This document shows positions 56,345 through 64,000 of a stretch of DNA of 64,000 nucleotides, one piece after another. A program made the translations under genes and the position numbers. The DNA is from Aquatica leii (taxonomy: Eukaryota > Arthropoda > Insecta > Coleoptera > Lampyridae): the NCBI GenBank assembly GCA_035610365.1, contig CM069432.1, forward strand, positions 242,944,104-243,008,103, in the 5' to 3' direction. Within the stretch, counting starts at the first letter, position 1; each line of letters starts with the position of its first letter. The notes beneath the pieces were generated by a model. The model was not told the DNA's origin. It searched no databases and saw only the letters and a list, made by a program, of their open reading frames with translations.

Positions 56345-57800
56345 TCTGGTAGTATGGTCAAAGAATAAAAAAAAATGAGGGGTCGTTTAGTAAGGCCTAC
56401 TGTTTTATGGCTCTTATTACCCAAAAACCAGGTGAACTTGGTTAACCAAAACTGACAGAATATAAAGAAAACTAAACGTGAAATGTCACTGATATTTGTC
56501 ATTTGTAAAAACTGTTAAATATTTTACGTCCATTAATGCGAAAATTTTTTCTTTTTTAAAAAATCAGATTTAACATTTTGTCTTGAGATAGTTTTTGCAA
56601 CGTAATGTATCCGATTAAGAGTAATTTCTAATTTAGTTGAATTTCGTAACATGTTTCCATTTTTCAAAATTTAAAAACAATTATTTTTTATCTCAAAACA
56701 CTTATTCGTACTGCCCTCATCACAAACGTCAATATTTGTTCATTATTATGTAATGACAAAAAAACTTTAGAGTCGCAAAGTCTTAAATTTAAGTAAAAAG
56801 TATGTCTCTGGTAGAAAATAAGTTTCAAATTTTGGTAAAATGCAAAATATCAACGTATAATTAAGTGGACAAATTTACCAACCAACATTACATTTTTTTC
56901 AGTTTTTTTAAAACAGCACAAAAAATAATATATGTAACGCTCGTCAAAAGTTTCATTATTGTTGGGGGACGTAGAATATATTTTCCTTTGTCTCTAAATT
57001 ATTGTGATGTGTCATTTTTAATGGCGCTCGTTGCAGAAAGTATATCTTTTGAATATGTTTATATTAAATATTGCAATTTTACAAGTAAACAAACAAATTT
57101 TATTTTTTACATAGAACGTTTAAAATGCCATAACAAACGTATCGGAAATACTCTAATAAAAATAAAATAATAACTAAAAATTTTGTTTCAAACTTTACAA
57201 TTATCATTGCAAACAATTTAATGAAACATTCAAATATAACTTATTTTTATTTAATTATTGTTATGTATAACAAAAATTAAGCCATTGGTGAATTTAGAGA
57301 GCGTTATTTTATTAAAATAAAGTTTCAGAGCAATTACTGCTTTAAACTTGATAGTCGTGTAAATTTAAAATACCAACAGTGTAACAATAACAAGTTAATT
57401 TAAAATTGTCATATTTAAATTTAGTTTTATACGTATTTATTTTTGTAAAAATAAAATCCTAGTTGATAAAACTAGTTATAATACTTCTGCAACAAATTGA
57501 TTTTATAACTTTTATCTATGTTTTAAATATAAACGGAACAATATTTATTTTTTGATTTATAAAAATGTTGACGTTTAATATTTATGTATTTATATAAATT
57601 GTTTTTTAATTATGATATTTTTAACAATATTGAAAGTTACTTGTTTCGCATTTTTTAGTGTAGTGTCAAAACGAAACTGTAGAGGTTGCCGTCATTGTTT
57701 TTAAAATTGAACTCTACTAGCGCTATTCTCCCTCACTCAACTAGCATTTAAGTGTGATCAAAACGCGTAGAATCGCAGACGCCTATCCTTAGAAGATACT
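56345..57800. other. AT-rich DNA, no supported gene
   Basis: The frame at 56865-57170 has AT-driven composition and no domain. No element ends recognised. Confidence 0.45.
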
Positions 57801-57806
57801 CTTTCG

Positions 57807-57935
57807 TCCGAAACCCGTTTCCGGTAAAAACCTTACTTCCGAGACCAGTTCCTGATAAAAACATTTTTTCGGAGACCGTTTACAGTAACAACCTTTTTCT
57901 TCAACGACCTGCTCCTGGTAGAACATTTTCGAGAT
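57807..57935. repeat. Degenerate minisatellite, four units of about 31-32 bp
   Basis: Units begin near 57807, 57838, 57869 and 57901 and share TCCGAGACC...GTTCC...GTAAAAACCTT...T with many substitutions. Confidence 0.6.
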
Positions 57936-58404
57936 CTTTCTCAACGTAGCTGCAACCGTAAATTACATTTGACAAGTACTGCTATACAACCGCCTAACTT
58001 TCTGTAACTCTTATTTCAAACCCAAACGACAGCTATTAGTATACTGATAAACTGCTTGAGCCAGAGTGGTTTAGAATTTGTTTACGTTTTGAATTTTGTT
58101 TCGAACGTGTTTTCTGTAAATAATAACTCCGTCGAGTAATCCATTTTTAGCATTACTCACCTTAATTCAATCCAGTGAAAACTTGATTGGTCCTTAGAAT
58201 TTGCAACACCCCGTATATTGCCACCACCGTAATGAAAATTACACCGTAATTTTTTTGTAAACGTAGTCACTGTAAATAAACACCAGAAGCCAACACTTGC
58301 CGTAAATTTGTAATAAAAACTAATTTAAAATAGCACGTGCTTAGTAAGCTATAAACTTTAACTGCTTTTAACAAAGCCATCGACTTTTGTGACTCAACAC
58401 TTAC

Positions 58405-58515
58405 CTGACTGACTTGGATACATGTCCTAATTAATGATCTTCTTGTTCGTCTCATGGGTACGTTAATTAACATACATTTAAACAACAACATTAAAACAAA
58501 ATTCTTGAACGCCAT
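58405..58515 (-). CDS. Candidate first coding exon, signal peptide and dibasic sites
   Basis: ATG at 58515 lies in the context GGTAAAATGG. The exon reads MAFKNFVLMLLFKCMLINVP then MRRTRRSLIRTCIQVSQ and ends exactly on a codon at CAG/GTAAGT (donor 58404-58399), so the intron would be phase 0. The first 20 residues are a good signal peptide, and RR pairs follow directly, as in secreted prepropeptides. No later exon was found towards lower coordinates. Good start context plus a perfect donor raise it above random frames, but the identity is unknown. Confidence 0.42.
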
Positions 58516-58819
58516 TTTACCGTTGCCGAAGTGCTTTTAGGGAAATAACCCATTAAAGTAGAGCATTCAAAAGTAGTCCGGATTTAACCTGGATTCAAAT
58601 AAAACTACACAAATTGTATCGTTAATTATAGTGATTTTTTTTTATAATATACTTTAAATCGACATCTGCCGACCTGAGCTACCGGTGTCGTTACAGTACA
58701 AGTCATTGTTCTATTTTTAGTTTGTAAGCATCAAATGCTACGGGAAAACTCATAGGTTACCAAAAAAAAGTATTTGATTTTTTTGACTCTACAAACTAGG
58801 AACTTTTGTTTAGAAGTTG

Positions 58820-58990
58820 TCGATGACTATTTTACAAACTTTATTTTGGAAGTTTGCAATGGTTTTACTTTACCCAATATGACAATGCAAAACTTCACAT
58901 GTACTATGACAAAAATTTTCCCTCAATTAGTCATGAAAAACTTCTACTACATTTTAAATTTTATTCACCTGACCTAAGTTTAGCTTAAAT
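58820..58990 (+). pseudogene. mariner-type transposase scrap
   Basis: The plus strand reads QYDNAKLHMYYDKNFPSISH, then EKLLLHFKFYSPDLSLA. It resembles the mariner segment HDNARPH...L...HPPYSPDLxPxDY with the DN and YSPDL words intact. The rest of the transposase is not recognisable. Confidence 0.5.
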
Positions 58991-59420
58991 TAATCATCGC
59001 GTTTTGAATAAACACTTATGTATATAATTGTAGAAAAATTAATTAAAGAAATAATTATGAACTACTAAGTAATAATAAAACAATAACATAAGCTTTCTAT
59101 TGTTTCTTTGAAATGATACCAAAAAAACATTTTTTCAAAAGAATCACCTAGAAAAAAATAAACTTTTAATCTTTGATTTAGTGAAGTTAACTAGAAAATG
59201 TTTGGAGTAGTATTTGGATTTCTCTACTGAAACATTTGTATCTCAAATATGACCCTATTTTAGAATCAACACTAAATTTACTAGAACAAGTTGACTGTTA
59301 GAGAAAAGATGATTTGTTCCTAATAGAAACTTTTTTTTCCTCCTAGTGTCCACTTAGAGTATGTTTCTTAATACGCAGGAGAGACAATAACCACCACTTC
59401 GTGTGTTTTCGTACGGCAAC

Positions 59421-59450
59421 GTTTTGTGGATTACAAGTGTACTTCATCAG
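59421..59450 (-). ncRNA. Degenerate hammerhead-ribozyme-like core
   Basis: On the minus strand: CUGAUGA, A, a weak GU..AC stem, then AAAA in place of GAAA, then CGUUGCC. The flanking words are shared with the core at 26.9 kb. The essential G before AAA is changed, so this copy is probably inactive. Likely a solo PLE terminal repeat. Confidence 0.6.
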
Positions 59451-59469
59451 CCCAAGGAAACCCAAAAAC

Positions 59470-60930
59470 CAGAGGAGTAATCCGCAAATACCGTCAATAA
59501 ATAAAATACTAATAAATAACTTAAAAAAGTCCTATCATATAAAGTACTAAACAAGACAAAAGTATTAATTATAGACATTTGTGAATTTGAAAATGGTGGC
59601 AATCAATCAAATATAATTTATACTGGCTTCTCTTAAATAAATAAATTTTACTGAAACGTAAATTTAAATTTCTTTTATTTCTTGTAAAATATGTTATCAC
59701 TCAACCTAGCAAGCTAAAGCTACGGTAACGTTAACTCACGGATTTATGAATTTTATTCGAAACCGTTTTACAATTAATAGCAACTATATTACTTTAAATA
59801 CCTGGTTATTATCTCAACAGACGTGTTATCTGTTTGACCGCAGTCCCCAAATGTATTAAGCGGAAATGATTTTAAGAGCTGCTGGGTAAATTAGAGGCTA
59901 TCTGCCACAGAGCGAAGATGAATGACGGATAAGAAAATCTAACTTTTTCTATTAATAACTTTACCGGAAAATAGTTGTGTTTGATGAAGAATAGAATCCA
60001 TTACCCAAAACGAAATTAAAACATTAAAATTTCCACTTAACTATTTCACCACGTTTTAAACCCACAACCTGCTACCTTGATTCTAGAAGCACTGCGGCAC
60101 TAGCACATCGTATTGTATTCCGAGAGAATTTGTATCCAATCTTTTTCTTCTTCTTTCTTCTTTTTCTTTTATAAACGATACGCGCACTGTCAACAGATAT
60201 TTCAAAATATATCCCCTATCATAAGAGTGCAAATAACAGAGATGAAATTTAATTGTAAGCAACTATAATAATAAATAAACAAAACTCTTATTATGAGAAT
60301 TGTAATGGTAAATATAAATATATATAATATAATGTACTTGAAACGTATGACAATGAAATCGACCTAAATGATTTAAGTGCATACACACTAAATATGTACA
60401 TAATAAATTACAATTTACAACTAAGATGAACTTAAAAACGTAAAATAACTTCAATAACTTAAGGCGAAATTATTCAAATGATTTTAACGAAAACGAAATG
60501 AATAAAGCAAATTCAACCGAGTCTTTCACGAAAGATTACGGACAAAATCAAACGACGGTTACAAACATGAAACATGCTTTAATATAATATATTTAATATA
60601 ACTGAAACCTCGCGCACATTCTGAACTACAAGGTATGAATTTAGAGCAATTCATCACTGGGTTAAAATTTTGTGAAGTAGTCGTGTTGTTTTCAAGATAA
60701 TCTCTAAAACTATTTTATTTAACCTGAAGTTTGCACATAGCTTTTTGGCTTCAGGCTCACCGTATCCTAAGCGTTTGTTGTGAGGTCAGCTAGTGCTTTC
60801 GAGTACATGATTCATTACCGTTTCTTGTAGTCAACATTGTTAATTTAAGGTTGTTAATTACACTTGATAGCAGTTGCTAATCGTTAATAGCAGGAAATTT
60901 ACTATTACTTATTAAAGGTACACCGCAAAA
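59470..60930. other. AT-rich DNA, no supported gene
   Basis: No convincing frame or element end recognised. Confidence 0.45.
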
Positions 60931-60939
60931 CCTGCCTTC

Positions 60940-61030
60940 GATTACGGCTCCAAGGCCTCAAAGCTCTTAGTAGTTTGTCTTTGAGAGATTCAAAAATTAC
61001 TATGATTTTGTCTGCATAGACTATGGTTGT
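60940..61030 (-). pseudogene. Possible LINE reverse transcriptase scrap
   Basis: The minus strand reads TIVYADKIIVIFESLKDKLL, similar to the LINE motif C AYADDxxxIVEG...L with the second Asp changed to Lys. Upstream minus-strand sequence to about 61200 gives only broken fragments. Weak, single-motif evidence. Confidence 0.35.
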
Positions 61031-61039
61031 TTGTCTGCT

Positions 61040-64000
61040 TGCATTGCCTCAGCTAGTAATTCATTTAAGATAATAATTGAGATGATGTGAGGCGTTTAAT
61101 CAACTCATTGTACATGGCTCGCTCAGTTTCAGTACTATTCTTATCATCTCAGCCTTTTTAAAATTAGAATACAACTCCTCATATGCACACCATATCAAAA
61201 TGCGACCAATTTTGTTCAGATGCATATCTAACTCACTAGCATATTTGGCTAGTTTTTATTTAATTTTAGGTGATTTGCTATAAAAAGTATAAATCTATGA
61301 AAATAAAAAAATGATTAACAGTCTCTACGTCATTGATTGAAATTACAGCTAGCTCTATTCTATGGTTCAAACAGTGCCGTAGAACAATATTTGAGAACTG
61401 TTTCTTTTTGCTTTTCTGCGACGCCAGATTTTTTCTCCTAACATGGCACTGGCTCTATCACTGGCAAGTTCTACTAAAAATAATATCAGCAGTTTGGTTT
61501 AGCAGTTCAATCAGGTCTAAGAATAAAACATTTGGTAGCAAATCTTTGCTAATTCCACATTTTAAATAAAAAATTAAAGTAGATTTATTAATCAGGCCTG
61601 TCAATTTGTCAATTTTACCTGAAATGCTTTTAATTTGTTAATTGATTAGTTTTTTCATCTCATCAGAAAATGATTTATATATGATTAATTCATTTCAATT
61701 GCACTAAATCCAGATTGTATTGCTACACCAATGTCCACACCGTTTAATTTTGGAAGTTTTAATAGTAAATGGTAAAAAAAAATTTTGCCAAGTAGTAAGA
61801 TGACCTAAATATTGTTATAGTAGATTCAAGATGGGGCATGTTCATTTTATCACACGCTGAAAGTGATTGTGAACGTACACCACTCTTTTGAAATTGCCGT
61901 AATTTTTTTTTAAAAGCACTAAGGTGTGAAACTTGGTTGCATAATGTACAGCCTAATTTACCGTTTGTTACAAGCTTTTTCGGTTTTACGAACCTTGCAC
62001 GGCCAACTTACAATAGTCGGGATGAGGGGAGGTTCAAAGAAACAGTAAATATGCTTAAGGGCGCCAGAGCTGATCCAAAGTAACTTTTCTATCTTGCTCA
62101 GGACAGAACGGTTCACACTTGTAACACGATGTTAGGTTCGTAACCCTATACTCGGCTGTTCGAGTAGTCAACGTTGGTTATTAACTAAAAACGAGTCAAA
62201 GAGGAAGGTATGTTGTCATAAAAGAGCAAATAACCACAATAACAACTTTAATTTAGAATCGTAGGATTATCACAGGTATATCGAATTCTCATTACAGAGA
62301 TGCCAGTCGTATTGGCAACACACAATACATCAGTAAAGTACAGTGAAATAAATAGCGAAGAAAAGTTCGTAGTAAATATGGTTTGTGTACAATATGCGAA
62401 ATACACAAAATAATTAGTAATATGGCATTACAGACAATCACACAGTGATAATAAATTACTACAGTAATAATAACCTATCGTAACAAGTCGTGGTGATACA
62501 TCGTAGGCGAAGCATACAAAGAAAGTACTAATATGATCTTATTGATAATAAAACATCGAGACTAATTACGAAATTAATATAGCATTAACGTTAATTACTC
62601 GTTGGTAGTACACAGCATGCGTAACTCAAAATAAGTAAAAAAATTACTACCTAACTGGTAAAACAACAATATTAATAATTCCCGCACAAATATTAGCAAG
62701 AGTTTCGTGAGTGACCTTTCTGACAACGAATAAAATACATCAAACAACTTACCACTAAACAGGAACTTTCACTCGTACGAAGAAAGCGCTTTCCTCGGCC
62801 GGCAATCCTGTAAACACTCTTAAATAGCAAGTCGTGTCAAACTAATTCCTCACGAAAGTGAAATCTACAAAATGATTATTTATATTTAACGAAAGTACAT
62901 AAAGCCTAACCCGGTCGTCGTATGCTGTTATACCCTGACGAAGACAGGTGGTTACGCAGATATCTGCCGCCTGAGTAGAATCTCGACAATTGTAGTTAGC
63001 TTCGGTACATTAAATTTTAGCCATATGTCGTATGCCTCGGATTATATTTGTCCGACGAAATTATTATTCGAAATTGATTCTTCATCAATAGTTATCGACT
63101 AAGAACAGCCAGCACGTGGCGGAACGGCCGGTGACGACTCAAATGTATTATAAGCGTAATACCCTTATAAATTGGTCCCCATTACGGTGGATGGTTTTTG
63201 GAATTTATTTGCAAGTACCACCGGCCATTTTATGCAGTTGTCAAGTTAAAGAATTCGTCGTAAAATGACAGTCACGCGTAAAGATCGGTAGGGGGCGTCC
63301 AAACCGGAATCTAATTTCAAGTCAAAATACATAGGCGTACGTAATGAAAATTTCGTCCGTAACACGTTGTTGCAATCCAACTAAGAGAGCATTTCTTTCT
63401 TGTTTTCCCACATATTCGTAGTCCCTATAGAAGGTCATCTTGATAAATTTTCAACGTCAGGTGGTACAGAAGAAGAAATGGTAAACCACTGGTTTCATCT
63501 GAAACTGAAGGCACAGGCGAAGGAGTAGAGTTCGCTCTGAGGTGGATGGTGATAATTCTTTATCCACGCTTAAATGTTTGTTTAGATATTTACTTTTACG
63601 TTGAGGGAAGAACGACATCATTAACTAAATACACAATAGCACACTGATACTTCACTTTCAGTCGTATAATAATCGCATCGCATATACAAAACAAACAAAT
63701 AGAGCAGCTCGTCTAATGATTGACGATTGACAAACTAAACTACGGACTACAGTCTGACTAATATGCTAAGTCATAAGTTGAGTGACCGAACGATTGAGAG
63801 AGAGTGAGTGGAAAGGGGTTGAGCCAGTGCCCGTCTCCATTCCCTTGTCTTACCGTCCGTACCGTACCAAAAAGGATACCCAACAACAACGTAGCGTTTA
63901 TTTATTATTAAATCCTATAAAACCAGTGTAGGAACATAGTTTTCACGCGATGGTATGAAAAAGTCATGCATCACCCACGTCTGCAATGGTTTTTGGACTC
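61040..64000. other. No supported gene
   Basis: The frame at 61333-61569 has no family resemblance. The last 1.2 kb is somewhat richer in G+C and includes GAGAGAGAGTGAGTGG near 63797, but no exon, promoter or repeat end could be supported. Confidence 0.4.

Noticed and set aside
56865-57170. 101-codon plus-strand frame
   Set aside because: AT-driven composition without recognisable motif.
1-64000. tRNA genes, CRISPR arrays, bacterial operons
   Set aside because: No cloverleaf with A and B box spacing, no regularly spaced repeats and no bacterial gene organisation was seen on reading both strands; a tRNA scan was not possible.

Overview
The window is AT-rich eukaryotic DNA, most likely from an insect: arthropod-type Penelope-like, R2, copia, piggyBac, pogo, PIF/Harbinger, Tc1/mariner, hAT and Mutator families, TCAGT-type initiator, GT-AG introns. 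A species or order cannot be fixed; a beetle-like large genome is a guess. There is no prokaryotic signature. Nearly all recognisable coding sequence belongs to decayed transposable elements stacked inside one another. Only two short exons look like possible host genes.

Layout. 1-2.6 kb: AT-rich DNA with one hairpin. 2.65-5.15 kb: a piggyBac element with clear ends (TTAA duplicated) holding a 5'-truncated Penelope-like element (PLE). 5.4-8.7 kb: HARBI1-like transposase remnant and a 5'-truncated LINE. 8.9-13.5 kb: a solitary hammerhead-ribozyme motif, a 156-bp MITE, a Mutator-like remnant. 13.6-19.3 kb: a copia element broken by a pogo-like transposon and by an unclassified element with ACCCAGT ends. 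19.3-20.3 kb: hAT remnant. 20.3-22.9 kb: a dispersed 28S rRNA gene fragment with an R2 retrotransposon still at the canonical R2 site. 23.2-24.6 kb: candidate promoter, CpG-rich segment and a signal-peptide-type first exon. 26.8-31.9 kb: two PLE fragments in opposite orientation; the plus-strand one carries a 3,036-bp Harbinger whose transposase and MADF/BESS genes are interleaved exon-in-intron on opposite strands. 32.3 kb: a foldback element. 33.9-36.8 kb: Tc1/mariner-type element. 37.9-41.2 kb: a second R2, plus strand, with a short 28S stub. 42.1-43.4 kb: pogo-like remnant. 44.8-47.3 kb: a Tc1/mariner-type element containing a Mutator-like element (itself holding an hAT MITE) and a foldback. 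50.4-56.3 kb: a pogo-like element apparently split by a Harbinger, itself carrying a TTAA MITE and an RTE-type LINE with a 12-bp target duplication. 57.8-64 kb: minisatellite, a minus-strand candidate first exon, a mariner scrap, a fourth hammerhead-like motif and otherwise featureless DNA.

Themes. (1) Two R2 copies with 28S flanks outside an rDNA array. (2) Four hammerhead-ribozyme-like cores on the minus strand, two just downstream of PLE reading frames. (3) Mutual exon-in-intron packing of the two Harbinger genes. (4) Several nesting stacks that give relative ages. All identifications are from motif reading; no database search was run.
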